DNA of 64,000 nt from positions 124,001 through 188,000 of the forward strand of contig NZ_JAFFPS010000010.1 of the NCBI RefSeq assembly GCF_016919165.1, read 5' to 3'. Below, piece after piece: positions 11,043-20,804 of this stretch. Numbering within the stretch: position 1 is the stretch's first letter; the number at the start of each line of letters is the position of its first letter. The notes under the pieces were generated by a model, which had not been told where the DNA came from, did no database searches, and saw only the letters and a program-made list of their open reading frames with translations. The stretch comes from Leptospira chreensis. GTDB lineage: Bacteria > Spirochaetota > Leptospiria > Leptospirales > Leptospiraceae. The position numbers and the translations under genes were made by a program.

Positions 11043-12854
11043 TTAGACTTCTTGCGTTTGGATCGTTCGGAGATACACGGATCTCTTATTTTTTTCACTT
11101 TTTAAGAGTGAAAGTTCTGACAAAAGATTGTTCTTTTCTTCAATCGTTAAGTCAGGTTTGGCCATCTCTTTGACAAGTTCTTCCATCCTTGCGTCATCCA
11201 ACAAATCCGCATGGTAAAGAAACATCCCTTTAAACGTTCCTGGGCTTGTCGAATCATCGGCCGTAAAATGTTCGGCAATCATTCCCAGGTATTCCGAAGG
11301 AATCTCTTCCCTCGAAAGAATCTCTGCAGCTGTTAGGTTCTCATTCTGCAAATACTTAGTATATAAATAGTCCCAAAGAAAAGCGGATACTTCATCCCGA
11401 AACTCTAATGTCAGCAAATCATCCGCGAAACTAAAAAGTTCCAAATTCTGAATGAGCATGGCGATCATCTTTCGTTCGCAAACCAAAACAGGTAAAACTT
11501 TTCCCGGTTTGGTCTGTGTTCTTTCCTTCTTAGTATCGACCACGGAGGGGGTCGAAGTTACACCTGGTTTGCCACGAAAGTCCTGAAAAAGTGAAGAAAA
11601 GGAAAGTCCGAGTTGGCGTGCCCCCTCTTCTAAATAGACTTGTTTGTCCGTTTCTTTTTCCATCGGGCGTAAGAATTCGAAGAGTTTTTTGACACTGGCT
11701 TGTTTTTCTTCTGCTAGTGACGAGGGGCCAGCCCCTCCCAGAATTTCTCGGATCATAAATTGCGAGGCCGGTGCTGCCGCTTCGAGTAAATCCCGAATTT
11801 CTTGTTTGTTGTGGTGGAGGGAATAGTCAAAAGGATCTTTTCCTTCCGGAATATGACAAACCTTTACACTCACCCCTTCTTTCGAAAGGAGATTCACCGC
11901 ACGGAAAGCACCTTTGGTTCCGGCTTTATCGGAATCCATCATTAAGTACACTTTGTCCGCCATATTCTTGAGAATACGAACATGCCCTTCCGTGAAACCA
12001 GTTCCGAGTGGGGCGACCACAAATTCGATCCCTTTACGAAAGAGTCCGATGGCATCAAATACCCCTTCGACGATCACAGCTTCTCTTGTTTTACGGACGC
12101 TGTCCTGGGCTAAATTCAAATTATAAAATGTCCGGCTTTTGTCGTAGATCAGAGAGTTCGGACTATTGATGTATTTGGCTTCTTCGGATTCACCGAGAAT
12201 CCTTCCAGAAAAAGCAATCACTCGTCCCTTAGTATCAATCACCGGAAACATAATGCGACTGCGAAAGAAATCATAAGGATCTCTATTTTGGTCTTGGCGT
12301 TTGAGTAGCCCTAACTGCTCACCTAACTTTACTTCGGCTTCTGTTTTAAATAAATCTTGGCGCAAATTCCCAAATCCAGGCAGGCCAAATCCAATTTTAA
12401 AAACTTTCAAATCTTCGGAATACATCCCGCGAGATTCTAAATATTTTAAAGCCACTTCACCGGCACTGGTATTTAAATTTCTTTGAAAGTATTCTAAGGC
12501 TTTTTGGGAGATTTGATAGAGAGCTTCTTTTTTACGATCGGACTCTTCTTCTTCTTTGGTTCTTTCGACTAGAGGAATCCCAGAATAATCAGAAAGGATT
12601 TCTAAAGATTTTAGAAAGTCTACCTTTTGGTAATCCATCACAAAACGGAATAAATCACCAGAGGCTTTACATCCGAAACAGTGGTAGAATCCACCTTCTG
12701 AGTTTACATTGAAAGAGGGAGTTTTTTCATTATGGAAGGGACAAATGCCCACTAGATTTCTCCCCATACGACGTAAGGGAACAAATCGGTTGATATAAGA
12801 ATCAATGGATACTTCTCTGCGAACTCTTTCTTTAAAACTTTGGTAAGGATTCAC
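11043..12854 (-). CDS. dnaG: DNA primase
   Basis: Synthesises RNA primers for replication. The CHC2 zinc-binding domain is at about residues 37-65 ([11 protein letters not shown] then HCFGC), the RNA polymerase/Toprim core around residues 245-340 includes [10 protein letters not shown] and the acidic [11 protein letters not shown] segment, and a divergent C-terminal helicase-interaction region follows. At 603 residues it matches the family. It lies 12 bases after yqeY and 16 before the chosen rpoD start, the classic macromolecular-synthesis arrangement. Confidence 0.95.
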   Translation of the reverse strand: MNPYQSFKERVRREVSIDSYINRFVPLRRMGRNLVGICPFHNEKTPSFNVNSEGGFYHCFGCKASGDLFRFVMDYQKVDFLKSLEILSDYSGIPLVERTKEEEESDRKKEALYQISQKALEYFQRNLNTSAGEVALKYLESRGMYSEDLKVFKIGFGLPGFGNLRQDLFKTEAEVKLGEQLGLLKRQDQNRDPYDFFRSRIMFPVIDTKGRVIAFSGRILGESEEAKYINSPNSLIYDKSRTFYNLNLAQDSVRKTREAVIVEGVFDAIGLFRKGIEFVVAPLGTGFTEGHVRILKNMADKVYLMMDSDKAGTKGAFRAVNLLSKEGVSVKVCHIPEGKDPFDYSLHHNKQEIRDLLEAAAPASQFMIREILGGAGPSSLAEEKQASVKKLFEFLRPMEKETDKQVYLEEGARQLGLSFSSLFQDFRGKPGVTSTPSVVDTKKERTQTKPGKVLPVLVCERKMIAMLIQNLELFSFADDLLTLEFRDEVSAFLWDYLYTKYLQNENLTAAEILSREEIPSEYLGMIAEHFTADDSTSPGTFKGMFLYHADLLDDARMEELVKEMAKPDLTIEEKNNLLSELSLLKSEKNKRSVYLRTIQTQEV

Positions 12855-12866
12855 AGTATTTTGGTA

Positions 12867-13322
12867 TTAACGGGCGCTAAGTGCTTGTTTTGCGAGGGAG
12901 GATACCTTGGAGCCGTCTATATTTTGTCCTTTAAATTTTGCCATAACTTTACCCATCACCTTTCCCATATCCTGGGCTCCGCTAGCATTCAATTCTCCGA
13001 TGGCTTCAGTAACCGCTCGAGAGATTTCTTCATCGGAGACTTCTTCTGGAATATAACGTGAGATGACTTCGGCTTCCTGAATTTCTTTGCTTGATAGATC
13101 AGGACGTTTGGCTTTGTCATATTCGACTGCCGTGTCCTTTCTGCGTTTGAAATTAGATTTGAGGATCTGCATCACAGCAGTATCCGTCAGCTCGGAAGCG
13201 CCGGTTTTGGTTAATTCATATTGAATTTCCGCTTTCAAAAGACGTAAAGTACCCAGGACGGTTTCATCCTTGGCCTTTAACGCCGTCTTTAGATCGGTAT
13301 TGATCGTCTCTTGAAGGGTCAT
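12867..13322 (-). CDS. YqeY/GatB C-terminal-like protein
   Basis: A 151-residue all-helical protein of the YqeY family, which resembles the tRNA-binding tail domain of the amidotransferase subunit GatB. Family hallmarks are the N-terminal LKTALKAKDETVLGTLRLLKAE and the C-terminal GxxMGKVMGKVMAKFKGQNIDG segment. Exact function is not established. It sits between rpsU and dnaG, a position common in many bacteria, which points to a link with translation or RNA metabolism. Confidence 0.88.
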   Translation of the reverse strand: MTLQETINTDLKTALKAKDETVLGTLRLLKAEIQYELTKTGASELTDTAVMQILKSNFKRRKDTAVEYDKAKRPDLSSKEIQEAEVISRYIPEEVSDEEISRAVTEAIGELNASGAQDMGKVMGKVMAKFKGQNIDGSKVSSLAKQALSAR

Positions 13323-13340
13323 TCGAAACCGACTTGAAGA

Positions 13341-13559
13341 TTAAAGTTTATCTTTTTTAGCGAATAGTCTTTTCTTTTTGTCTCGTTTGCGTTTCGCAGC
13401 TTCAACAGCTTTCTTTTTCACAACGCTTGGTTTCTCAAAGTATTCTCTACGTTTGATTTCGCTCATGATACCAGCGTTCGCACAATCTCTTTTGAACCTT
13501 CGAAGCGCAGCCTCGATTGATTCCCCTTCTTTTAAATAAATCCCTACTTGTGGGGTCAT
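13341..13559 (-). CDS. rpsU: 30S ribosomal protein S21
   Basis: Small-subunit protein near the anti-Shine-Dalgarno region of 16S rRNA. The core GESIEAALRRFKRDCANAG and KRREYFEKPS is diagnostic, followed by a basic tail (RKRDKKKRLF). I choose ATG 13559 (72 residues). A longer reading from ATG 13622 would put the start codon inside the candidate promoter at 13601-13629 and adds residues foreign to S21. No strong Shine-Dalgarno sequence precedes 13559. First gene of the rpsU-yqeY-dnaG-rpoD block. Confidence 0.92.
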   Translation of the reverse strand: MTPQVGIYLKEGESIEAALRRFKRDCANAGIMSEIKRREYFEKPSVVKKKAVEAAKRKRDKKKRLFAKKDKL

Positions 13560-13600
13560 AGACAAACAACTGTCCTTTTGTAAAAATGGTCTAGTTTTGA

Positions 13601-13629
13601 CGGTATCGGAAACCGCCCTCATTTGTCAA
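13601..13629 (-). promoter_or_regulatory. candidate sigma-70 promoter for rpsU block
   Basis: On the minus strand a perfect TTGACA (13624-13629) is followed 16-17 bases later by GATACC/ATACCG, placing transcription start some 35 bases before the S21 ATG. The -10 match is weak. Confidence 0.35.
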
Positions 13630-13646
13630 TTCAGCCGAAAACCAAA

Positions 13647-14471
13647 TCAGAAATTTTCGATGAAAATGGAAGAAAAGCGGGAATCATCGGCTAGGATTTC
13701 CCGATCGATGGGGAAAATCTTCAGTTTGTAATCCAAAATCAAATGTTTGGACGGAAAGTAAAGCGATCCGAACCTGTGGTTGGCCCCATCCAAACTTTCC
13801 CCAGGGCAAAATAGGAAATAAGAGCGGGGGTTCAATTGGAAATTGAATTCGTTTTCCCTCGTTTCTTTGTGCAAAGTCGCTGTGACTTCTCGGAGGATTT
13901 CTTGGCTTTTGACTACACCGAGGGGTTTGAAAAAGGGAGTTAGGTCTTGGAGATGGAAAAAGGCAATGACTCCCGACTTTACCTCTCCGGAAAAGGAACG
14001 TTCCATTTTCTTTCGGATAGGATCAGTGATGGTCTGGAAATCCAGAAGGTTCTTTTCTCGTAACGAAATTCCCGTCGCACAAAATGTCAAAACTTGGTTG
14101 GATAAATCTTCCCAATTTCGTTCCGAAAGTTCTGGTTCCACTTCTTGAACCACAAGAACAAAAACAGGGACTTCCCCTTCCGGAAGCCGCATGATATTGA
14201 TTTTTAATTCCCTTCCTCTTTCAGAGAAAGTTCCAAGAGTTCTTGGATCCATAAATTCCAAACTACGGACAAGGTCCGTGATTTGTTCGGCGACAAGGCC
14301 ACGTAACCATTCTTCTCTTTCGGTCCTGCCAAATTCATAAACAATTTCGCCGGCCAGATACACCCATCCTAAATGGGCACCGACACTAGCAAATCCAAGT
14401 CCGAGACGCCTAGAATGGTAATCGGTCATTTGCATGGAGGGAGATGTGCTTACATGAGTTGGATCTATCAT
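13647..14471 (-). CDS. hypothetical protein, possible degenerate GGDEF-like C-terminus
   Basis: About 275 residues, soluble, no signal peptide or membrane helix. The last third (VIAFFHLQDLTPFF, then ILREVTATLHKETRENEF and YFLFCPG) has the strand-helix rhythm of a GGDEF/adenylate-cyclase-like fold, but the catalytic GGDEF motif is absent. The N-terminal part could be a sensory domain. The frame is open to a TTG at 14513; ATG 14471 is preferred. It is divergent from fbp. I do not recognise a named family, so the fold suggestion is weak. Confidence 0.6.
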   Translation of the reverse strand: MIDPTHVSTSPSMQMTDYHSRRLGLGFASVGAHLGWVYLAGEIVYEFGRTEREEWLRGLVAEQITDLVRSLEFMDPRTLGTFSERGRELKINIMRLPEGEVPVFVLVVQEVEPELSERNWEDLSNQVLTFCATGISLREKNLLDFQTITDPIRKKMERSFSGEVKSGVIAFFHLQDLTPFFKPLGVVKSQEILREVTATLHKETRENEFNFQLNPRSYFLFCPGESLDGANHRFGSLYFPSKHLILDYKLKIFPIDREILADDSRFSSIFIENF

Positions 14472-14577
14472 CGGATTTCTAATTTTAGTATCGGTAGAGG
14501 ACCTGGCAATCAAAAGGAGAAAGGATTGCTCCTGGTGTTATCTCCCCAAAATGGAGTAAAAACAACTCGGGGAACCT

Positions 14578-15612
14578 GTGAACGCAACACCGAAACAAAA
14601 AAAACTCATCTCTCTCTCGCAATTCATCCTAGAAGAGCAACTCAAAATCCCTCACGCCTCCGGAGAATTCACTGCCCTTCTCAGCCACCTCGTTTATGCG
14701 GCCAAAATCGTGGGTCGTGAGGTACGCAAAGCAGGACTTCTCGACGATATCCTAGGTGCCACAGAAGACACCAATGTCCAAGGCGAAACCCAAATGAAAT
14801 TGGACCAATATGCGGACAATGCCTTCAACCAGTCCCTAAAAATTTGCGGCCATCTCTGTGTCCTCGCCAGTGAAGAACACGAAGACATCATCCCCATTCC
14901 CGGCGGTTACAATATTGGAAAGTACACCATGGCGATCGATCCACTCGACGGATCTTCCAATATCGATACTAACGTTTCTATCGGAACGATATTTTCCATC
15001 CACCAAAGACTAGAACCCAATTCGAAAGAACCAGGGACGGAGAAAGACCTCCTCCAACAAGGCCATTTGCAACGCTGTGCCGGTTACATTATCTACGGAT
15101 CCTCCACCATGCTTGTGCTTTCGACAGGAAAGGGAGTTTCTGGATTTACCTTAGATCCAAGTGTGGGTGAGTTTTTACTGTCTCATCCCAATATGAAAAT
15201 GCCTGAGTCAGGGGATATTTATTCTGCCAATGAAGGAAACGCTTCGTATTGGTCTCCCGAAGTCCAAGACTACCTCCAAAAAATAAAATCCATCGAGGGC
15301 GGAAAAAAACCAAAAACAGCTCGTTACATTGGTTCACTCGTTGCGGATTTCCATAGGAACTTACTCAAAGGCGGCATCTTCCTTTATCCGAATGATACCA
15401 AATCCTCGAAGTACCCGAACGGAAAACTCCGTTTGTTGTATGAAGCGGCTCCGATGGCCTATATCGCAGAACAAGCGGGAGGAATGGCTGTGACAGTGAA
15501 AGGAGAACGGATCTTGGATCTAAATCCGAAAGACCTTCATGAAAGAACAACGCTCATTATTGGAAGTAAAAAGGAAGTAGAAGAATTCCTTACATTCATT
15601 CCGAAGATATAA
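14578..15612 (+). CDS. fbp: fructose-1,6-bisphosphatase class I
   Basis: Gluconeogenic hydrolysis of fructose-1,6-bisphosphate. The metal-binding signature DPLDGSSNIDTN is at about residues 121-132, with upstream SEEHED acidic ligands and the later SLVADFHRNLLKGGIFLYP substrate region and GKLRLLYEAAPMA segment. Length 344 is typical. It starts with GTG preceded by GGGGAACC. Gluconeogenesis is essential in leptospires, which grow on fatty acids, so the gene is expected to be constitutive. Confidence 0.95.
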   Translation: MNATPKQKKLISLSQFILEEQLKIPHASGEFTALLSHLVYAAKIVGREVRKAGLLDDILGATEDTNVQGETQMKLDQYADNAFNQSLKICGHLCVLASEEHEDIIPIPGGYNIGKYTMAIDPLDGSSNIDTNVSIGTIFSIHQRLEPNSKEPGTEKDLLQQGHLQRCAGYIIYGSSTMLVLSTGKGVSGFTLDPSVGEFLLSHPNMKMPESGDIYSANEGNASYWSPEVQDYLQKIKSIEGGKKPKTARYIGSLVADFHRNLLKGGIFLYPNDTKSSKYPNGKLRLLYEAAPMAYIAEQAGGMAVTVKGERILDLNPKDLHERTTLIIGSKKEVEEFLTFIPKI

Positions 15613-15701
15613 TTTTCCAAACAAATACAGAAATTTCTTTCAAAGGAAATCATTATTGGGTAGTTTTGGCAGAATTAAAAGATTTTAGGAGAAAACTTTC
15701 A

Positions 15702-15950
15702 ATGAATAAAAAACTACTCGTTTTAATTCTTGGTGTAACTATGGCTTCCGGACTTGCTTTCTGCAAAAAAGAAGAGCCAGTTGTTGAAGAAAAAATCGAA
15801 ACTGTAGAAGATGCAGCTAAAAAAGTAACTACAGAAGTAGAGAAAAAAGTAGATGCAGCAGTTAAAACTGCAGAAGCAGAAGCTAAAAAAGCAGCAACAG
15901 GCGCGATCAAAGACGCAACTAAAGACATTAAAAAACCAGCAGGTTTCTAA
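15702..15950 (+). CDS. small Ala/Lys/Glu-rich lipoprotein
   Basis: An 82-residue secreted lipoprotein. Residues 1-20 (MNKKLLVLILGV... GLAFC) form a signal peptide with a lipobox-type GLAFC cleavage site. The mature part is built of KKVTTEVEKKVDAAVKTAEAEAKKA-like heptad units, predicted to be one long amphipathic helix resembling LEA or apolipoprotein repeats. A TTG at 15666 is in frame, but ATG 15702 has a good TTAGGAG site and a proper signal peptide. A strong terminator follows, so this is a stand-alone gene. Function unknown. Confidence 0.8.
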   Translation: MNKKLLVLILGVTMASGLAFCKKEEPVVEEKIETVEDAAKKVTTEVEKKVDAAVKTAEAEAKKAATGAIKDATKDIKKPAGF

Positions 15951-15973
15951 TCATCTTTTTCTGTAAAAGAGAA

Positions 15974-16005
15974 AACCAACCGAGTTTCGGTTGGTTTTTG
16001 TTTTT
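15974..16005 (+). terminator. intrinsic terminator of small lipoprotein gene
   Basis: Perfect 10-bp stem AACCAACCGA / TCGGTTGGTT with a 3-base loop, followed by a T-rich tract, 23 bases past the stop codon. Confidence 0.85.
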
Positions 16006-16076
16006 CTACCCACTTCCTATTGTAATCCCACCCACCGTTTTCTTTTTCGATGTTGCATAATTTAACTTCGATTCAA

Positions 16077-17360
16077 CTAGGAATCACTGTATTTGATTTT
16101 TTCGTGTAGTTCTTCTTCCAAAGCACATTTGGGATAAGTTCCCACATCCAAAGAAATTCCAATATGGCCAAAAGGATCTTGGGGAGAGATAATCCTTAAG
16201 TCCCAACCATTTACAATCCAAGGGCATTGGTAATTTTTATCACGGCAAAGAATCTGTGCTGATTTTGGTTTGGGATAAGCCCAGGCAGAAGTTTGAAACT
16301 TACATTTGTTTTCAATTTCTGCTATGGTACGAATGCGTTTGATGGCCTGATCAAATTCTTTGAACCTACTCGTCATTGGATCGGCAAGGTCTTTCCGGAA
16401 GAGTCCCTTCTCTACATTGTAAGTAAACATCACAAGTAACTTCTCCGAAACATGTTCTTTATCCGTGGTTGTCTTTAAGTTTTCCATGATGTAACGTGCA
16501 ATTTTTAAAGCATCAAGTGTTACTTCTGCTGTATCATCTGCATACTCACCTGCTTCTTCTTCATCATCGCTGGCATCATCTTCCATTCCACTACCAGTCA
16601 ACAAATCTTGATTCAGTCGGTGTTTTCGTAAGTCTTCCGCATTGACTGTGGCCGGAACCACACCCGGAATTTCAAATCCATTCGAACCGTGGTTGCTTAT
16701 GGCACTAATGACTTCTTCCGGAAGATTCAATTTTCGTGCAATTTCAAGAGAAAGTCCAACGGCAGAAGTTAAGGAAGATCCAAAAAAACTTTGTTTGTAA
16801 AAACCTTCTTTGGAAACTGAGATATCGGCACAAAGACCGGCAAGAAAACTAAAACGGTTCACCATCTTAAATCCGTATTGTTTTTGGATGACCGAACCCA
16901 AACTTAAAAGTCCAAAGTCTGCTAAATGGTTGAAGAATTCTTTATGGCTGAGTAAAATTCGAAAAAAAGACAAAGCCAGTGATTTAGAATAAAATGCGTT
17001 TTGGATGATTCCTTTGAGGCTTGCCATTCTTTCTGCATTTTGTTCATAGAGGTGAAAGATAAATTCATTGGATCTGTCTTCGATTCGACTGAGGATGGCT
17101 TTCGAAAGAACCATTCGAAGCATTCGCATCAAATCCTTCGACATGGCTAATTTAAAAGAAGGAATGTAGTTTCCATCCATCCCTTCCAATTTCTTTAAAA
17201 TGTTTTCCTTAATGGCAACTTTTTCTTTGATAAGGATATTACCGTTCTTACCAACAACGGGTTCACTGAGAGATACAGAGCCTAACAAATCATAATCAAC
17301 AGCAAAATTTCTAAATTCATTGAATTCTAAGAATTCGATACCAGCATTCGTAATTTTCAT
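16077..17360 (-). CDS. HD-GYP-like protein with degenerate active site
   Basis: 427 residues, soluble. The N-terminal 60 residues resemble the small domain found ahead of some HD-GYP phosphodiesterases. The centre has LAGLCADIS where an HD domain would have LLHDIG, and later EIARKLNLPEEVISAISNHG, recalling the helix and HHE element of HD-GYP proteins. Both His of the HD and GYP motifs are altered, so cyclic-di-GMP hydrolysis is unlikely. An acidic linker (DDASDDEEE) sits at about residues 263-271 and the C-terminus has several Cys. It is divergent from pdhA. Domain assignment is by eye. Confidence 0.5.
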   Translation of the reverse strand: MKITNAGIEFLEFNEFRNFAVDYDLLGSVSLSEPVVGKNGNILIKEKVAIKENILKKLEGMDGNYIPSFKLAMSKDLMRMLRMVLSKAILSRIEDRSNEFIFHLYEQNAERMASLKGIIQNAFYSKSLALSFFRILLSHKEFFNHLADFGLLSLGSVIQKQYGFKMVNRFSFLAGLCADISVSKEGFYKQSFFGSSLTSAVGLSLEIARKLNLPEEVISAISNHGSNGFEIPGVVPATVNAEDLRKHRLNQDLLTGSGMEDDASDDEEEAGEYADDTAEVTLDALKIARYIMENLKTTTDKEHVSEKLLVMFTYNVEKGLFRKDLADPMTSRFKEFDQAIKRIRTIAEIENKCKFQTSAWAYPKPKSAQILCRDKNYQCPWIVNGWDLRIISPQDPFGHIGISLDVGTYPKCALEEELHEKIKYSDS

Positions 17361-17466
17361 AAGTATCCTAAGGAAAGTGTCTCATACAAGACCCTCTGAG
17401 AGCAAGATTTTTGCTTTCATTCTGCGTCTAAATAGTGTAGTTTTTTACTGGTTTTGGAGGTTCTAG

Positions 17467-18453
17467 TTGGTTTCTTCTGTCCCAAAAGACTCACAATCTG
17501 TGAGCGAGTTGAAAGAGTTCTACAGACAAATGGTACTTATACGAAAGTTTGAGGAAGCCGCAGCCAAAGCCTATAGCGTAGGGAAGATTGGTGGGTTTTT
17601 ACATTTGTACATCGGTCAAGAAGCTGTGGGTGTTGGTTCCATCGCATCCCTCACTCCTAAAGACTATATTGTTTCTACTTATAGAGACCATGGCCATGCA
17701 TTGGCTAGGGGCCTTAATCCCAAACCTCTGATGGCAGAGTTATTTGGTAAAGGAACGGGTATCTCAAAAGGTAACGGCGGTTCGATGCACTTCTTTGATC
17801 GCAACGCACACTTTATGGGAGGGCACGGAATTGTAGGAGGACATATCTCTCTTGCCGCCGGAATTGCCTTTGCTTCTAAATTTAAAAAAGAAGATTCTGT
17901 TACCATTTGTTTTTTTGGAGAAGGTGCTGCCAATATCGGTTCCTTCCATGAAGGACTCAACTTAGCTGCCATTTGGAAACTTCCCGTAGTTTTTATTTGC
18001 GAGAACAACCATTATGCGATGGGAACACCAGAATACCGAGCTCTTGCCGTAAAAGATGTTTCTGTTAGGGCTTATGCTTATGATATCGCTCGTGACCATA
18101 TCGAAGGGGATGAAGTGAGAAAGGTCAGAGACCATGTGCAAGTTGCCGTAGAACGAGCCAGACGCGGCGAAGGACCTACTCTTATCGAAGTTTCTACTTA
18201 CCGTTTCCGTGGCCATTCTATGTCTGACCCCGCAAAATACAGGACCAAGGAAGAATTGGAAGCTTATAAGAAGAAAGACCCTCTGATGCGTGCAAGACAC
18301 GAACTAGAATTAGGTGGGATTAAGAAAGAAGAATTAGATAAACTGGATTTGGAAATCCAAACCCAAATTGATGAGGCCTACGAATATGCAGAGAGCTCGC
18401 CCGAACCTCCCCTCTCTCAATTACACAAGTATGTGTATGCGGAGGATAAATAG
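17467..18453 (+). CDS. pdhA: pyruvate dehydrogenase E1 alpha subunit
   Basis: Thiamine-diphosphate-dependent decarboxylase half of the heterotetrameric E1. The TPP motif GEGAANIGSFHEGLNLAAIWKLP ends in ENN (about residues 150-178), and the GKGTGISKGNGGSMHFF and YRFRGHSMSDP phosphorylation-loop segments are typical. The start is TTG at 17467 with GGAGG eight bases upstream; there is no ATG alternative that keeps the conserved N-terminus. It abuts pdhB with no gap, so translation is coupled. 328 residues is normal. Confidence 0.94.
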   Translation: MVSSVPKDSQSVSELKEFYRQMVLIRKFEEAAAKAYSVGKIGGFLHLYIGQEAVGVGSIASLTPKDYIVSTYRDHGHALARGLNPKPLMAELFGKGTGISKGNGGSMHFFDRNAHFMGGHGIVGGHISLAAGIAFASKFKKEDSVTICFFGEGAANIGSFHEGLNLAAIWKLPVVFICENNHYAMGTPEYRALAVKDVSVRAYAYDIARDHIEGDEVRKVRDHVQVAVERARRGEGPTLIEVSTYRFRGHSMSDPAKYRTKEELEAYKKKDPLMRARHELELGGIKKEELDKLDLEIQTQIDEAYEYAESSPEPPLSQLHKYVYAEDK

Positions 18454-19428
18454 ATGGCCATTCTTACGTATAGAGAAGCACTCAACCGAGCCATGGTGGA
18501 AGAAATGGAAAAAGATCCACTCATCTATTTAATGGGGGAAGAAGTGGGCCACTACCAAGGTGCTTATAAAGTTTCCCAAGGAATGTTGGATAAGTTCGGA
18601 GAGGAACGTGTGATCGACACCCCGATTTCAGAAAATGGATTTGCGGGCATTGGAGTGGGTTCTGCGATGGTGGGCCTACGCCCCATCATCGAATTTATGA
18701 CTTGGAACTTTTCCCTTGTTGCTATTGACCAAATCATCAACTCTGCAGCCAAAATCAATTATATGAGCGGCGGTCAATTCCCTATGCCGATTGTCTTTCG
18801 GGGTGCAGGAGGTGTGGGAGGAAGGCTCGGTGCCCAACACTCACAAGCCTTTGAATCTTGGTATGCGCATTGTCCGGGACTCAAAGTGGTTTGTCCTGCC
18901 ACACCGAAGGATGCTTATGGCCTACTCAAATCATCCATTCGGGACAATAACCCCACGATCTTTATCGAATCGGAAGTGTTATACGGTTCCAAGGGTGAAG
19001 TCCCGGAACAGGAATATACGATTCCTTTGGGGCTTGGGGAAATCAAACGCAAAGGTACAGACATCACTCTTGTCACTTGGTCAAGAGCCTTGGTCTTTGC
19101 AGAGGAAGCAGCTGCTATCTTAGAAAAAGAAGGAATCTCTGTGGAAATTGTTGATCTTCGCAGTTTACGCCCGTTAGATGAAAATATCATTTATGAATCG
19201 GTCAAAAAAACAAACCGTGCGGTGGTTGTGGAAGAAGGTTGGCCTGTGGCAGGATTTGGCGCACAAATTGCTTACCTCATCCAAAAAAATGCCTTTGCTT
19301 ACTTGGACCACCCGGTCGAACGAGTGACACAAGTGGATGTTCCTATGTCTTACGCTGCGAACTTAGAACGAATGAGTTTGCCCAATGCAACAAGAGTTGC
19401 CGATACCATCCGCGAGATGTTACAGTAG
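18454..19428 (+). CDS. pdhB: pyruvate dehydrogenase E1 beta subunit
   Basis: Partner of PdhA, forming the E1 active site at the subunit interface. The N-terminal TYREALNRAMVEEMEKD, the GEEVGHYQGAYKVS and the PISENGFAGIGVGSAM segments are family hallmarks, and the C-terminal transketolase-like domain has LVTWSRAL and VEEGWPVAGFG. 324 residues. The gene begins directly after the pdhA stop; pdhC follows after 10 bases. Confidence 0.95.
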   Translation: MAILTYREALNRAMVEEMEKDPLIYLMGEEVGHYQGAYKVSQGMLDKFGEERVIDTPISENGFAGIGVGSAMVGLRPIIEFMTWNFSLVAIDQIINSAAKINYMSGGQFPMPIVFRGAGGVGGRLGAQHSQAFESWYAHCPGLKVVCPATPKDAYGLLKSSIRDNNPTIFIESEVLYGSKGEVPEQEYTIPLGLGEIKRKGTDITLVTWSRALVFAEEAAAILEKEGISVEIVDLRSLRPLDENIIYESVKKTNRAVVVEEGWPVAGFGAQIAYLIQKNAFAYLDHPVERVTQVDVPMSYAANLERMSLPNATRVADTIREMLQ

Positions 19429-19438
19429 GAGAACCGTA

Positions 19439-20788
19439 ATGGCAAAGATCCAAGAAATGACCCAACTTTCCCCCACAATGGAGGAAGGAACCATAGTGAA
19501 GTGGTTGAAAAAAGAAGGAGATTCCGTCTCTCCCGGTGACATCATAGCCGAAGTAGAAACAGACAAAGCGGTGATGGAAATGGAAGCCTTTGAAACCGGC
19601 GTGATTCTAAAAATCCTACATACCGAAGGCGCCAAACTGAGAGTAGGTGAAGCCTTGGCTGTTATTGGAAAACCCGGCGAAGATGTCTCCACTTTACTCG
19701 CAGGGATTCCCCAAAAAAGTGCATCTGCACCAAGCCCAACTACCCCGGCCGTGTCATCTAAGGAAAACGGGAGTCCAACTCCTCAACAACAAAAACCAGA
19801 ACCGGTTGCCGCAGGATCTCCAACAAAAGAAATCCCTAGCGCAAGTGCGCTACCCCAAACACAAACTCCTAAAGAAAATGGAACTAGTGTTGGAGTTTCC
19901 TCGAACCGAGGGGGACTCCGTGTTCTTGCTTCTCCTTTGGCTAAGTCCATTGCCATTGAAAACGGAATCGATTTACACACTGTCATTGGGACAGGGCCCG
20001 AAGGTCGGATCACTAAAAATGATGTACTGGATACATTAAACAAAGGTACGAGCCCCCGGTCATCGGCGGCTGGACCTTCGCGTTCGGATGAAGTGGTGAC
20101 TCTGAATGGAATGCGTAAAACCATCGCCAAACGCCTCACCGAATCCAAACAAAACCTCCCCCATTTTTATTTGAATGTAGATGTAAATGCGAAAGCTATG
20201 GAAGGTTTCCGAGCGGATCTTTTGGAATTCCAAAAACATCTAGATCCCGAATTACAAGTAAAGGTAAGTCTAAACGATATCATTGTGAAAGCCACTGCTG
20301 CGGCACTTCGACTCCACCCGAAAGTGAATGCCAGTTTCCAAGGAGATTCCATCTTACAATTTGGTCGAGTGGATGTGGGGATTGCTGTCTCTTTGGATGG
20401 AGGCCTATTAACGCCCGTTATCCGAAATGCAGATGGGAAATCCATTTTAGAGATTTCCAAAGAAGTGAAGGAACTGGCCAAAAGGGCGAGGGAAAGAAAA
20501 CTCAAACCCGAAGAATTCTCAAATGGAACCTTTACCATCTCCAATTTGGGAATGTATGGGATTAGCCGATTCACCGCCATCATCAACGAACCGGAAAGTG
20601 CCATCCTTGCGGTGGGTTCCGTGGAAGAAAAACCGGTTGTGGAGAACGGGGCTGTGGTTGCGGGGAGAGTTTTGTCTCTGACCCTTTCTTGCGACCACCG
20701 AGTGATCGATGGTGCCGTAGGGGCCGAGTTTCTAAAAACCCTAAAGACTCTTCTGGAAAGACCGAGTCTTATCGCGGGTGTTGTTTGA
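19439..20788 (+). CDS. pdhC: dihydrolipoamide acetyltransferase (PDH E2)
   Basis: Core of the pyruvate dehydrogenase complex. A single lipoyl domain (lysine in ETDKAVMEMEAFE, about residues 40-52), a Pro/Ala/Ser-rich linker, a peripheral-subunit-binding domain (ASPLAKSIAIENGIDL ... GRITKNDVL), a second linker and the acyltransferase domain ending with CDHRVIDGA, which carries the catalytic His and Asp. ATG 19439 has AGGAG upstream; the open frame from 19385 is inside pdhB. No lipoamide dehydrogenase gene follows, so E3 is supplied from elsewhere. Confidence 0.95.
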   Translation: MAKIQEMTQLSPTMEEGTIVKWLKKEGDSVSPGDIIAEVETDKAVMEMEAFETGVILKILHTEGAKLRVGEALAVIGKPGEDVSTLLAGIPQKSASAPSPTTPAVSSKENGSPTPQQQKPEPVAAGSPTKEIPSASALPQTQTPKENGTSVGVSSNRGGLRVLASPLAKSIAIENGIDLHTVIGTGPEGRITKNDVLDTLNKGTSPRSSAAGPSRSDEVVTLNGMRKTIAKRLTESKQNLPHFYLNVDVNAKAMEGFRADLLEFQKHLDPELQVKVSLNDIIVKATAAALRLHPKVNASFQGDSILQFGRVDVGIAVSLDGGLLTPVIRNADGKSILEISKEVKELAKRARERKLKPEEFSNGTFTISNLGMYGISRFTAIINEPESAILAVGSVEEKPVVENGAVVAGRVLSLTLSCDHRVIDGAVGAEFLKTLKTLLERPSLIAGVV

Positions 20789-20804
20789 TTTTAGAGTATT
20801 GGAT

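Noticed and set aside
11027..11098. Longer rpoD start at 11098
   Set aside because: It would overlap dnaG by 56 bases and add a basic stretch not belonging to sigma-70; ATG 11026 has a proper AGAGG site.
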